This document shows positions 37,160 to 49,429 of a stretch of 64,000 nucleotides of DNA, one piece after another. Position 1 is the stretch's first letter, and each line of letters begins with the position of its first letter. The notes beneath the pieces are model-generated. The model made no database searches and was not told the DNA's origin. It saw nothing but the letters and a program-made list of their open reading frames with translations. A program made the position numbers and the translations under genes. The stretch comes from Urechis unicinctus. Taxonomy: Eukaryota > Annelida > Polychaeta > Xenopneusta > Urechidae. The stretch lies in contig CM067343.1 of assembly GCA_034190875.2 (NCBI GenBank), positions 25,836,498 to 25,900,497 on the forward strand. Reading direction: 5' to 3'.

Positions 37160-38940
37160 TTGTCTCTTGATGATTACAGTGAATTAAATGGGAGTTTTTG
37201 TTCCATTTTTTTAAACAACCGAGGAGGCTTGTTACCCCTGATATTACGGAACTATATATGTAGCACAGTGACAAGCCACGAGCCAGGCAACGATTTGCTG
37301 CCAAATGTGGCAACGACATCTTCGAAGATATCTATATTTAGCAATCGTTGTCTTAGCAAGCTCAAAATTTCATACAATGACGAGGACATTAATTTGTCGT
37401 AATATGCTTCAGAGTCGGAAATGAACGAAACTGATGCGTAATATACACAATTGCAACACTTAATGTGAATTGCTGTTTTTACACCGTAAAGTTTACATTC
37501 AATTGGTTTTCTGTTCCGCAACCAAAAACAATTTAAGGTCAAAGTAGTGATCAATGCACATATACATGCCAGACCATAATGTGATGCTAAATGTTGCGAC
37601 AACATCCGCTATAATAGTTATATTGAGCTATTCTCTCTCTAAACCACCCAATAATGTCATAGAATTACGATGACATGTCAATTCTTTTATCTCCGAGACG
37701 AAACTTAACGAAACATGTTCATAGGCTGCACATTTACAGCACCACATTTGCATTGCTTTTAGCGACTGTAGAAGCCACATCCAACGGGATTTCTGTTCCC
37801 GAATGAGATCAATAAAAGGTCAATCACACATAATGTACTTTGTGGACACATGCACTCAATGTTGATCAATATTTGAGCTTACAATGTGCTTTAGAAATGC
37901 TAAACACGTTTATCTGTGCAAATGCTCTTGCATTACAAACCTCTTATATTTAGCTTGCCAATTATGGCCCATGGTATTACAGGTAAGGGTTGGATAAATA
38001 TATGGCAAAGAACTATGCGACTGAGAGCAGTGATAAATGGTAAAGAATCAGGCGTTTTCAGCGGTTTTTCTCGAGGGTCGTTCATTGGGTCCATTCCATT
38101 TCCAATCTACGTAAATTATCTTGACGCTGTTGCAGACTTAATGCCACCATGTTTGTAGATGACACCAAACTCGATTGGGAGGACGAGTGCAGCAACCGCT
38201 AACTCGAACAGGGTACTTGGAATGATCAGCAAAACGTTCACTAATCACTTTGAGGAAGGTTTTATCACTATTTACTAATTTCTACCCATAGAGTTAATGA
38301 ATGTTACCGGTGCAAAGTTATGATGTTTGCCACAGATCAGTGCTTACTTTTATCAAGCATGTAGAATTTTTCATTAATATGCTTGACTTTTTTGGTCAGT
38401 TGTCGACGACCGCCTTCCGATCCAGAACAGCAGGGATTACCAATGACACGAACAGGGTAATAAAAACATATATTGCACACACTTATGGGACTGTACTTGA
38501 TCGTATGTAACATCTTACATATCCTGTTAAATGTGGCCTAGTGTCGAAGGCAAACATGGAATGCTATTTTTTCGAATCAAGCTTCCAAATTGCAGGTATT
38601 ATATCCTGTAATTAACAGCTCATTAACAGAGATCCGGCGTCAAATGAGAGCGTGCGAACACCTTGTTACCGACGACCTTTCACAGCATCTCCATTGCTTT
38701 TCAAACTTTAACCAAGGTATTGAAATCATGACATGCCTAGACAATGTTCTCGAAGTTGTTAGTTGCTCATCGTGTTACCAATGCGTTGCCACATGGCCTA
38801 CTTGCTATACAGTAACTCTCCTTACGACACGTCCTGGTCTCTTGCGGTCATTACCATGCCTCTCTGTGTCAATCCCGAGGGCTCGAAAACTCCACATTAA
38901 AATATTTAAAGGCATTAATGTTTCCGTTTCCTATGATTAG
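37160..38940 (+). mobile_element. Degenerate LINE (CR1/Jockey-like) reverse transcriptase fragment
   Basis: Translated fragments in several + frames follow the order of a non-LTR retrotransposon reverse transcriptase. At 37,160-37,400 a linker-like LNGSFCSIF and LSKLKIS appear. At about 37,920-38,140 comes AHGITGKGW, then RAVINGKES, a decayed SGVPQGSVLGP motif read as SGFSRGSFIGS, and PIYVNYLD in place of the usual IYINDLD. Next is FVDDTKL at about 38,151-38,171, the catalytic [YF]xDD motif. A segment like the family's AKANRVLGMIKRTF (SNRVLGMISKTFTN) follows at about 38,185-38,275. A second, weaker match (DTNRVIKTY) lies near 38,440-38,470, so a stretch may be duplicated. A tail at about 38,840-38,920 includes RSLPCLSVS and IKIFKGI, like the family's C-terminal region. 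Frame changes and stops break it throughout. No endonuclease domain, 3' tail or target duplication was found. It is dead and old. Confidence 0.85.
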
Positions 38941-39545
<605 letters not shown>

Positions 39546-39670
39546 AAACGAACATTCAGTGAAAAATCATACACAGTAATCGCAACCTGAACAATTTAGT
39601 TGCTTCTGCTTTACAAGACACAAACAGCAACCCGATCGAGTTAGTCCTTGTCATCATAATGATTTACTTA

Positions 39671-39750
39671 GTTCACACAAACACACTCGCGCACGCACAC
39701 ATACACATAAACACACACATGCAAGCACACTCGCACACTCACACACACAT
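39671..39750. repeat. Degenerate AC-rich microsatellite
   Basis: Interrupted (AC)n with ctcgc and gcaag variants. It is separated by about 125 bases from the GT tract and has the complementary strand composition. Confidence 0.85.
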
Positions 39751-39889
39751 TAAAACCGTTATTTAGTGATTTTGTTTCAATTATACAATTCATTTTATAC
39801 ACCAATGTTGTTTCTTCAATCCTCATGTTACATATCCGAACCATATTTTGCACCTTATTGGGACCAGCGATATTGCCTTTCAATCCTCA

Positions 39890-40400
39890 TGGGATGTTTG
39901 AGATGTTGCCTTAATGAATAATGCATATTTTCATTTGTTCACATGTGTGCATAAGTGTATATAAATGCAAATAGTCCAAAACATTTGTTTGAATGAAGCC
40001 GAATATTAGATGAATTCTTCTAGAGTACCTCTCTGGGACCTTTGGTTGATGTTCACTTATAGCTAATTGATGCCAACAACTGAATATAAATGCGCAATGT
40101 GACAAAGTACATCAAACATTGGATCAATGAATTGCCATCAATAAGTAGCCAAACATATCTGCAGGTCTGATTAGTACAATGCGAGCTCCTTGACGAAACC
40201 AAATAATCAGACAATAATGATAAATATTACTCGATGCTTCAATAAGGAGTCAGCTACACGTTAAGTAACATTAGACATTGCTTGGAATACAGTAACATGT
40301 CGACGGAGAGTTCCATAGATTTGCATACCTATCTGTGATTCCTTGGCTATTTAAGGCAAGTAATGGTCAGAACAAAATATGCAGTGTGTCAAGAACATGC
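39890..40400 (+). repeat. Block A4, third copy
   Basis: This is a more diverged relative of 8,200-8,650 and 33,340-33,790. It keeps ttaatgaataatg, ataaatgcgcaatgt / ataaatgcacactgt, tactcgatgcttc / tacttgatgcttc, gttccatagattt and agtaatggtc in order. Confidence 0.7.
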
Positions 40401-40524
40401 TGTAAATCAATTTGGTTAAAATGATCGATGCTGTTCCTCTGGAATAATTCGCGTGTTTGTTTAGGTGATTATATAGTTTTTTATCACAAAGAGGAGGTAA
40501 ATCATTTAGATCAATAGTAGTTGC

Positions 40525-40660
40525 ATTTCACAACCCATTCTTATCCCCACCATCTCCGTGTATAATTGTTGGATTTAATACAATGCAAGCCAATTCAGCT
40601 CACGGCAAATAAATGCGCTAACGTCGTGAACTAGCCATAGGGCAAAGAGCATTTTTCTCT
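40525..40660 (+). repeat. Block A5, third copy (short)
   Basis: It shares gccaattcag, aaataaatgcgctaa and tagccatagggc with the 10.8-kb and 34.3-kb copies. Confidence 0.65.
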
Positions 40661-40679
40661 CTCTCTCTAGATTTTATTT

Positions 40680-42110
40680 GGTCCGACTACATTCAGGAGT
40701 GCTCTGTAAAAAACAATGCCTTCTTTCCTTTTGAACAAACCACGTTCACACAGCGGGATCAGCCACCCTAAACATCCAGCTGCCATGTTGATTGATGAAG
40801 ATTGCTCTTTGGTTGTCAAAGGGAATAGTTTGATGATCTAACACAATAATTACCTCGATGGCAATAACTTCAATCTCGACAGCTGCTGAACGCGGCTATC
40901 AATGTCTTGCTAATTGATATGAAAAATATGTGCTCCTTAGCATACTGTAGCGGTGTGTGCATATAAGTCCAGTTTGTAATTAGCATAATCTTCTAGCCTC
41001 AATTAATGTCTCCTAATCTAGGCGACGGGGCATATCGTGTTACGTGAATATATTTGAAGCGAAATGCTCAAACCGGAAATTGGCAAAAACAAGCATGACA
41101 AAGTTATGACTTACATAAAACATATCATACACGTGCTGCATGATTAAGGAATAATTTAATTAATTTATTCACCATCTAGAACCACTGTTTTGGCGATTGC
41201 TCCGCGAAAGTCCCCTCGTCGATTTGAACGCATTTATCGTGTAACCCTGCGCGGGATATCTATTACATGGGATGTTTATATCATTAGCAAAATAACCCTC
41301 GTTATCCACTGCTTTATTTAATTCCGAGCATCTTCATGAGCGATATTATACATTAGATGAGATATCTAAACAAGAACCACCGATAGCCTTGTGTAACCAT
41401 TAAAAGATATATGCCCAATTGAACCAACTCTCGTTTGAATTAATTGCCGATTATGCGCTGATGCTATTTGTATTCATGCTTAATATCAATTTAAACCTGC
41501 TGCAATTGCTATGACCTAACTGCCGTTAGGAGTCAGTGGTAGTTATTGGTGTTACAATCCATCATTCTAATATCGCATGAAATGGACTGTCTATCTACAT
41601 GTTGTTGGCATGAATTTAGAGAGTAATTTTCCACTGGTTGCTATAGCAAAAGAGAGAACTAATATTTGACTACCTTTGAGATCACCCAGAAGTGTCTGTG
41701 AAGGCCTGGATTGTACCTTAATTTAGTCCGGATCCAATCAAGGCAATCGTACAATCATATACAGCACATGCGCAATTTAATCATCTTCAAGGCAGTTTAT
41801 AATAAATCAATTGGTGTTATCATTATACACGTCGACAGTCAACATATCAAAGGGAATAACATCGCATTTAACCAGATCATTTACTCCCATAGTTCTAACG
41901 TTCCCTCCTGCCAGCTCAGGCGCATACATCAGCATCAATCACATTACGGTGCTTATGAATGTGTACATAACACATAGGCTTTCCATATCATTTTCTGTTT
42001 TTTGTAAACCTAACCAGATAAGATATTATGCAATGCCAGAGATATGTTGACATCTTGAACGTGTCGCAGCAAATCAGAGTATGTATTTGACATAAACTTT
42101 GAACAGCATA
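40680..42110 (+). repeat. Block A6, interrupted copy
   Basis: This block aligns in pieces with 34,370-35,190, with extra DNA at about 41,150-41,600. Matching pieces are the ccagctgccatg region near 40,780, ttatgacttac near 41,106, agtaattttccactggttgctat near 41,621, and the actccca..gttc and ctcaggcgca..catcag region near 41,884-41,935. Open frames of 88 and 79 codons here are not conserved in the other copy. Confidence 0.65.
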
Positions 42111-44934
42111 ATGTTTGATCATAACAAGGGTGACGATGAGAGTAGTGTTATTCCATGTATATCATCGTCATTTAATGCATTGTAATTCTTCTAGTTTAGA
42201 TATGCCGGTTAACATCATCGATTGCCTGCATCATAATAAATCGAAATTGTTAGAGCTTCCTGGTGGAATAGCACTATGGAAAAAATAGAAAACTGTAACA
42301 AAGATATGAGGCAGACGAGTGTAACTAACACTAGTATACATTAGAGACACTTTGTCTATTGGTCCATCTTACCCTCTCTTGTTATTGAAAGCCAAATTGT
42401 AGCGATTGTTCAACTATCATATGGCGCTTATACAGCTTATCGAATGAATACCTGTTTGAGAAGTACATAGGCTGAGTGAAATCGCAGAAATGTGATGCCG
42501 TTTAAGGGAAAACGCCACCAGTAGACGTAGGAAGCTCGCGACCAAGCTTGGACGATAACTAAAGCCATTCGACTGCTTTTACGATCAAAATATTCTTTAA
42601 AACACAGTCTCAGAACATGCAATAAGGAGCACATCGTGTGGCTCGGTAAGCAAATAAGCTTTCTTGAGTGACAATGCTCTGCAAGTTTTCCGAGTGATTA
42701 GCGAACGACGACGACGAAAATTGTCATTAAAATCACGCCATTAGCACAATAAAGAAAAAAGAAAACGTTACGCAACTATACAAGCAAACATGCCAAGCTA
42801 CTTAAACACACGAATCGCAAATAAGAGTCTTCTCCTGGGATGGTTGTGACCTTTAAGCAATACCCGTAAGCTTTAGAAGTCGGAGAGTGAGTTTATTGTA
42901 TTGTTCCAACACAACGACAATCATATGTGCGCACGTATTAAGGAACAAGAAAAAGCAAAGGCACCAAAGATTATTTAAAGGGTAAACTGATAAAACGTCG
43001 CTTTTATCACACTGTCATCTACTATATGAACATGTTTGTGACAAGATTACCAGCATACTCAGGCCACTGGGTAAGTGATGTTATAAGAAGCATGCATTAG
43101 ATTTTGTGACAAATATCTTACCCAGCATCATGGTGTTATGCATTGCACAAACCACAGATTCCTTCTGATGGTTGTTGCGGTTAAACTTAATTACGTGACC
43201 AGATGGTGCAGTTTCCGTTAACCTATGTCTTCGTCGCCCAATATGAATGGTGTTACACAATATTTTTAGCGTAAGCAAGGACATTAAATGGTGAATTTCT
43301 GTATGTTTCTTCCACAGATAGTTTGCGGCATTGTTTTGGACCACACAAAAGTCAATAACCCTTCTATAACCTTTTTATGCAAGCATACCTCCGCGTGTAA
43401 TCATATCGCACGGTTGACATAGAGGTTTGTGTATTGTTATACCCATTTGCCATAAACGATTCACAAACCTGCGACCCAAGCAAAATCAATCGTGATCATT
43501 AGAATTGATCGTGATCGATTCGTTTTGATGTGTTTGATCAAATATTGCGGGGTCAGGGGGCAAAAAATTACGGTCTCGATCAATGTGCTAGCTTAAGTTC
43601 CCCACAAACATTTAACGTCAGGTCATAGCGTGACTTGACTGTGCGGAAGCAAGAGTTCCGGGTAATATAGAGACTGTGACATAAACTCGAATCGTGTTAT
43701 TATGCAATTTTTATTAATCTTTTTTTCTCAGTGTCTAGCATGTGTAATTTGTGTTGAACTAGAATGTATCAAACCAGATATATGTCCATTGCCCAATAAA
43801 AAGTCAGCATCTCTGCGCTGCAGGGGGAGGAAGTTAACGGATGAAATAGATTGGACTTTCCATATTGCGCAATTGGGAGCGAATCACTTTTAATAGCATC
43901 CGCTGCAAAAAGGCAATGTTGGTGCCAGAGGATGGGTTTCCCTGTAAGCTATGTGAGGGTTTTTTTGACATATTTGCAATATGCCAACGTGTGCCATACA
44001 ATAATAATGTCTCGTTTCCTTGTCTGGTAATCTAATCCGCCAACAATTAGTTAACTGCTCGTTAATCATGAATTTAAAAATCCGCAATACAATATGAATA
44101 TTGCAAAAGTCATCGTACAAAATTGCTTTCTTTTAACGTTGATAGTATTTCATAATTGCACTGCTTGTTTGTCTCGCAACGCATGCGGATGTAATACGGA
44201 TATTTACATATCTTGATATCGGGAGGTTTCTACACTGGGCAAACGGCAGCCGTTGTATGTCGTTGCCAGTTTAGAAATACGTGAAGTGTACGTTGTTTAA
44301 ATGTTAAATCGTGAAACGGCTGTCGCCATTTGCATTTTAAAGTTTGTTATTTTGAACATGGAGATAATCATCATGTAAATTGGTCAAGCTCACAGGGCCA
44401 GGTGAAATAATAGTTTTATGCTCAATGGCACTATATTTATGGCATAATGGCAGATCTTACAGGCTTGACATTCGGTGCTTGAACCATGCAAATGCATTTT
44501 TGTAGATGATTAAAAAGCGGTTTGTTCAATCCAGGAGATATGTTTACGGCCGTACTCGGAATAAAGTTGTCTTTGTAGGTCGTATAGAGAGGGTCAGCAA
44601 ATAACATGCTGCGTGCTCCTAATGTGCAGCTTTCTCACTATCGAAATTGTTGCAGCTTTACTGATAACGTTATATTCCGTATAATATATCATTGGTATAA
44701 CGCTCCCTTAACGAAATCAACATGATTTGTTCTTAAAATATTGCATTTGACAACAACTCACGCTATTGAGCAAATATATCCTGCTATGAATGAAGCTGCA
44801 CATATAAGTCGTATGTAATATATTAGGTTTCTATGGATACTGTAGAGTGTTATTAATTTGTTGAGATTTATGTCGCGTTCCCCTGTTACATGGTTATGAT
44901 GCTACATAAGTACCATAACTGTTAACGTTGTAAA
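42111..44934. other. Unassigned DNA, no gene seen
   Basis: Short open frames only. A cluster of gatc-containing words (atcgtgatc twice, then ttgatcaaat) lies at about 43,487-43,550. I found no clear match to the first copy, although this is where blocks corresponding to 16-19 kb would be expected. Confidence 0.45.
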
Positions 44935-46269
44935 ATTAATTCATTGTTTGGAAAAAAAAATATAAATACCTTGTAGCTCCACTATGTACATTTTAACGCA
45001 TTAAACTAGCATTTGCGTAGGAACATATCAGTAAATACACTATCCTTAAAAGTGTGCAGTATCCCTCGCAAACACCCAGTAAAAGGGATTGGTAGCTCCT
45101 TGCTGTTTTAAAGTCCTAGGTGGCAGTTATCCCTGCAACACCAGTTACAAAAGTGTAGGTATTACCTTAAAGAAAAAAGCCCAGAGAAACGGTTTGTTTC
45201 ATTGCCGTTTAGCGTCCTAGTGGTCACTTGTGACGGCAAGAATCGCAGGATGGTTGGTGCCATGAAGCCAAGTTAGCATTGTGGTCATTTCTCGGCAAAG
45301 ATTTGCCTTACAAGTATGGCGGAAGTACCCAGGAAGCCAAGTTAAATGTTAACCACATGATATCTTAAAGCATGACGTATTTTCTTATGGCGCTATACGG
45401 GCTTGTAATCGTCCTAAATGTTTACGCTTACCGCACAACAATGCGAGGAACTCAATTGATAGATTTTATTAGTTTTTGCAATTCATGTCCGTTCGTGTGA
45501 AAATAGTGTTAATAAGGGTTTGTGCCCATTGCGATACTCAATTGACAGCCATGTCATAGTTTTAATGCAATTCATACTTAATGAAAATGTCTTTAAATTG
45601 CACTTTATGAATTTACGCCACCAATGCGCGTTTGTATCGAAAATGGACGCGCTATTGCCACTAACATTATGATTACTTGTAGTGCAGATTCGTTTTCACA
45701 ATACCACATTGAATATGTTTATCTAGGTTTTTTCAATAAGCAAAAAGCGAATTATGATGAAGCAAAAAGCCACTAATTTTATGATATTGTCAAAAGTGTT
45801 CACAATACTACATTGAATATGGCGCTTATCTAGAGTTTTTTCAATAAGTGTGGTTGTGGCTATCCTGAAGCAACGTCATTGTAACTAATGATTCATGCTA
45901 TTGTCAAAAGTGTTATTCATATTCTATTTCGTATCTTTCCTGGAGAATAATCTTCATTAAGTTGGGTTGTGGCTCTCCTGAGACACCTTCTTCCCCACCT
46001 GTTCAGCTGTGGTTATGATCATCTCCTGAGACACCCGATAGATGTATGATCACATAGATGATTCATGTATGATCGATGGATCACCAGCTAAGTCTCTGGA
46101 GCTGTATTAAATTCATGTTTAAGCAAATTATTCAACAGACGCATTTGCAAAATATGAATGCATACATGTGCTATCCCCTTAGGCATAAGTAATAATCGTC
46201 AAATGAATTATAAACACATACCGCGTTCGGTTAGGGGGCATATATTGCTGCATAAGTCGCAACACATTT
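44935..46269 (+). repeat. E-prime tandem pair, first member (indel-rich)
   Basis: It is nearly identical to 46,270-47,305 over many long stretches, but is about 300 bases longer. The differences are mostly one- to few-base insertions, such as extra bases in short homopolymers, plus several larger insertions and a locally repeated piece. The words cacaataccacattgaat and ttcacaatactacattgaat occur about 110 bases apart, near 45,700 and 45,810. The older relative at 19.7-20.2 kb agrees with the second member where the two differ, so this member carries the changes. Confidence 0.9.
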
Positions 46270-47305
46270 ACGTTGTAAAATTAATTCATTGTTTGGAAAA
46301 AAACATATAAATACCTTGTAGCTCCCACTATGTACATTTTAACGCATTAAAACTAGCATTTGCGTAGGAACATATCAGTAAATACACTATCCTTAAAAGT
46401 GTGCAGTATCCCTCGCAAACACCCAGTACAAGGGGATTGGTAGCTCTTGCTGTTTTAAGTCCTAGGTGGCACTGCAAGAACGAGCCCAGAGAAACGGTTG
46501 TTTCATTGCCGTTTAGCGTTGTGGTCACTTGTGACGGCAAGAATCGCAAGTTAGCATTAATTTCTCGGTTGATTTGCCTTACAAGTATGGCGGAAGTACC
46601 AGGCTATAGAGGTGTGTAAATGTTTACCACATGATATCTTAAGCATGACGTATTTTCTTATCGCTATTCGGGCTTGTAATCGTCCTAAATATTACGCTTA
46701 CCGCACAACAATGCGAGGAACTCAATTGATAGATTTTATTAGTTTTTGCAATTCATGTCCGTTCACTTTGTGAAGGGTTTGTAATGAATTAATACAGCCA
46801 ATGCCGCGCTCATTTAGAAATGTCATCGAAAATGGACGCGCTATTTGCCACTAACATTATGATACTTGTAGAAGACGTTTTCACAATACCACATTGAATA
46901 TGTTTATCTAGGTTTTTTCAATAAGCAAAAAGCGACATTATGATGAAGCAAAGTCAAATAACTAATTTTCCAGCTATTGTCAAAAGTGTTATTCGTCCTA
47001 TTCATGGATTTGGCGATTTCTCTGGAGAATAATCTTCATTAAGTTGTGGTTGTGGCTCTCCTGAGACACCCGATTGTTAGCTGTATGATCACATAGATGA
47101 TTCAGTATGATCGATGGATCACCAGCTAAGTCTCTGGAGCTGTATTAAATTCATGTTTAAGCAAATTATTCAACAGACGCATTTGCAAAATATGAATGCA
47201 TACATGTGCTATCCCCTTAGGCATAAGTAATAATCGTCAAATGAATTATAAACACATACCGCGGTTAAGGGAGGCATATATTGGCTGCATGTTCGCAACA
47301 CATTT
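46270..47305 (+). repeat. E-prime tandem pair, second member
   Basis: It starts at the word cgttgtaaaattaattcatt, as does the first member 1,335 bases earlier, and ends at gcaacacatttacg. Compared with 19,685-20,235 it holds about 500 further bases, roughly 46,690-47,190. Open frames of 72-73 codons on both strands near 46,330-46,620 are absent from the relatives, so they are not called genes. Confidence 0.9.
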
Positions 47306-47540
47306 ACGCCACCAATAGCTTAACGATGAGTTAATGATGTAAACTCTCATCCCAGAAAGACTTTATCAGACAAATGATTTATACAATCATTGTGTATCGA
47401 GGAGGAAGCTTGTAACAAGGCGCTTTGTGCCACAGGACAATTATTGTCCATTTATGGTTATTGTGCGCGTAAATTGCACATTTCTAAACACGTACAGACA
47501 AGACGAGATAAAACATCAATTGAGCAGAGATTGTAGCAAT

Positions 47541-47738
47541 CGATATATATATATATATATATTTGAATACGCAATATATATATATATATATATATATGTG
47601 TATATGTATATAAAAATATATATATATATACATGTATATATATATGTATATATATGTATATATATTTATATATATATGTATATATATATATAAATATATA
47701 TATATCCAGCTATATATGTATACATGTATATATACATG

Positions 47739-47770
<32 letters not shown>

Positions 47771-47862
47771 TATAGTTATATATATATGTATATATACCCA
47801 TTTATATATACAGTTATATATATATATATAGATCTATATATATATATATATCTCTATATCTC
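47541..47862. repeat. Imperfect TA-rich microsatellite
   Basis: Alternating TA with frequent tgta, cata and taaa interruptions over about 320 bases. All frames over it are Ile-Tyr artefacts. Confidence 0.95.
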
Positions 47863-48559
47863 ATCTACAACAACGCCGTGTGACATAGAAACACACATTT
47901 CTGTTTGAATACGCCGGTACATTTATTTTATTTTTAACTCTTTACATTTTACTAAATATGCCCTCACCGCCTTGAGAGGACACACAGCCGGCAACTCTCA
48001 TTTTACAAAGCCCTGCCCAACAACAATAAATAGGTATTAATCCGATTATCTTTCCAATTTATACAAATTTTCTACAATATATGTTTGTTTAGAACCATAA
48101 AACCCTAATCACTATCTTGTGGTCTACATTTTCGGTGAGGAAACGATAACTGCAAAGTGAGCTATCCCGGTCAGCGACATAATTGCGATGGCATGATACT
48201 CCATGGTATAAGAGCATGACTTGGAAATGTGAGGTCTGGTTTGGATAAAAGCTGCTTTTTGAAAAGTTTAAGTATCGTTTGTGTATTTTTGTGACCCCAT
48301 GTGTGTATACCGAACTTTTCGTTGCGTTAACTGTGTAGTGTAGCATAACTTTTATAATGTTTCTTTATGTAGACTAGATGAGACTTAACGGATAAGTTAC
48401 AATATATAAGACCAACAGTATTTATAGGGTTTTTATTTGTGAACTGCATAACAATATTAATGAGAGTTTGTTTTCTATACTATCGCCCGAAATACCATAT
48501 CTTGTTTTCGCAAGTTTATGGAAATATAGACCAACTGTACCTATTCATGTCTATGAGTC
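47863..48559. other. Unassigned DNA, no gene seen
   Basis: No repeat match and only short open frames. Confidence 0.5.
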
Positions 48560-48644
48560 GGCTGCGTATTCGGATCGAAATTCGTCTCGAAGTTCGTCCG
48601 CCGTACACAAAAAATGAGCTCATGAATAATTAATCGCCTTTGCG

Positions 48645-48652
48645 TGACGTCA
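48645..48652. promoter_or_regulatory. Perfect CRE palindrome TGACGTCA
   Basis: An exact match to the binding site known for CREB/ATF bZIP factors. Binding here is inferred only. Confidence 0.4.
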
Positions 48653-48834
48653 GACCCTGCAATGTGTTGATTGCGAGGCGCGATCTGCGTTACATTTCTC
48701 GCAAAATAGCTGTTGGTAGTTTCGCTATTTCATCACTTCTGGGGAGCGACAAACAGACATGTGATGGGATAGATCATTTGTAGATCATAGCTGCTTCGCC
48801 AGGGCACATGTTCGCTAATAGGTTCGAACTGGAA

Positions 48835-48914
48835 ATGAGCGATTCAGCGAATAAAGACGCCGGCGATGCCATTGCTGCATCAGGGGTTACTCACGCGGGT
48901 CATTGTGCCCAGTG
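48835..48914 (+). other. Candidate 5' coding exon with splice donor
   Basis: An ATG with G at -3 opens a frame read as MSDSANKDAGDAIAASG and on to HAGHCAQ. It then meets a good donor, AGTG/GTAAGC, with GT at 48,915-48,916. The frame would leave phase 2 at the junction and hit a stop just inside the intron. An in-frame ATG with weaker context lies at 48,808. The composition (Ala, Asp, Gly, Ser; GC-rich codons) is unlike the A+T-rich background. No downstream partner exon was identified and no family is recognised. Confidence 0.28.
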
Positions 48915-49421
48915 GTAAGCTATGTCTGATCGTATTTATGCACGTGTTAATCGTATATATGTTGGTAGAGAAGACTTCAACCGATGCAGGTCTGCTTCTG
49001 TGGGGGGAGATGATCGACCCCTTTTTTTGCTTTCCTGAGAGTAGAGGTCAACGCAAAAAGAGTAGGCACAGCATTTGTCTTCTAAGCCAGCTTACAACGT
49101 GATATGTAACCAAGCACTTCTCTAAGTTTCTGCTCAACCGAGCACACAAACAAGCACTTGTCCATTTGTCTCGAGATCGCATTACCTGGCCAGTCCATTG
49201 TTTATTTAAATCTTCCTTATCGGGAAACTTGGAACATGCTCACGCCGTCCAGACAAATACGCAAGTAACTCCCATCACAACAACGATTTGCCATCGTGTT
49301 CGATCGATCTCATGATGGCTGAAAACGATCAAATATTCAACAACGAGTGACAAATTCCGACAAATTACAATGAAAACATCGTGGAATACCCAGAGTCACT
49401 GCAAATAGGGATTGCCGTTGA

Positions 49422-49429
49422 TGACGTCA
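49422..49429. promoter_or_regulatory. Second perfect CRE palindrome TGACGTCA
   Basis: An exact CREB/ATF-type site 777 bases from the first. It overlaps the stop codon of the minus-strand candidate at 49,427-49,736, so one of the two readings may be coincidental. Confidence 0.35.

Noticed and set aside
37445-37850. Weak direct repeat of about 115 bases (37,445-37,560 and 37,725-37,850)
   Set aside because: Only about two thirds of positions agree by eye, mostly in A+T-rich words; not separable from chance without computation.
48815-48835. ggttcgaactgg, resembling a tRNA or SINE B box
   Set aside because: No A box at proper spacing, no cloverleaf, no tail; also not repeated in the window.
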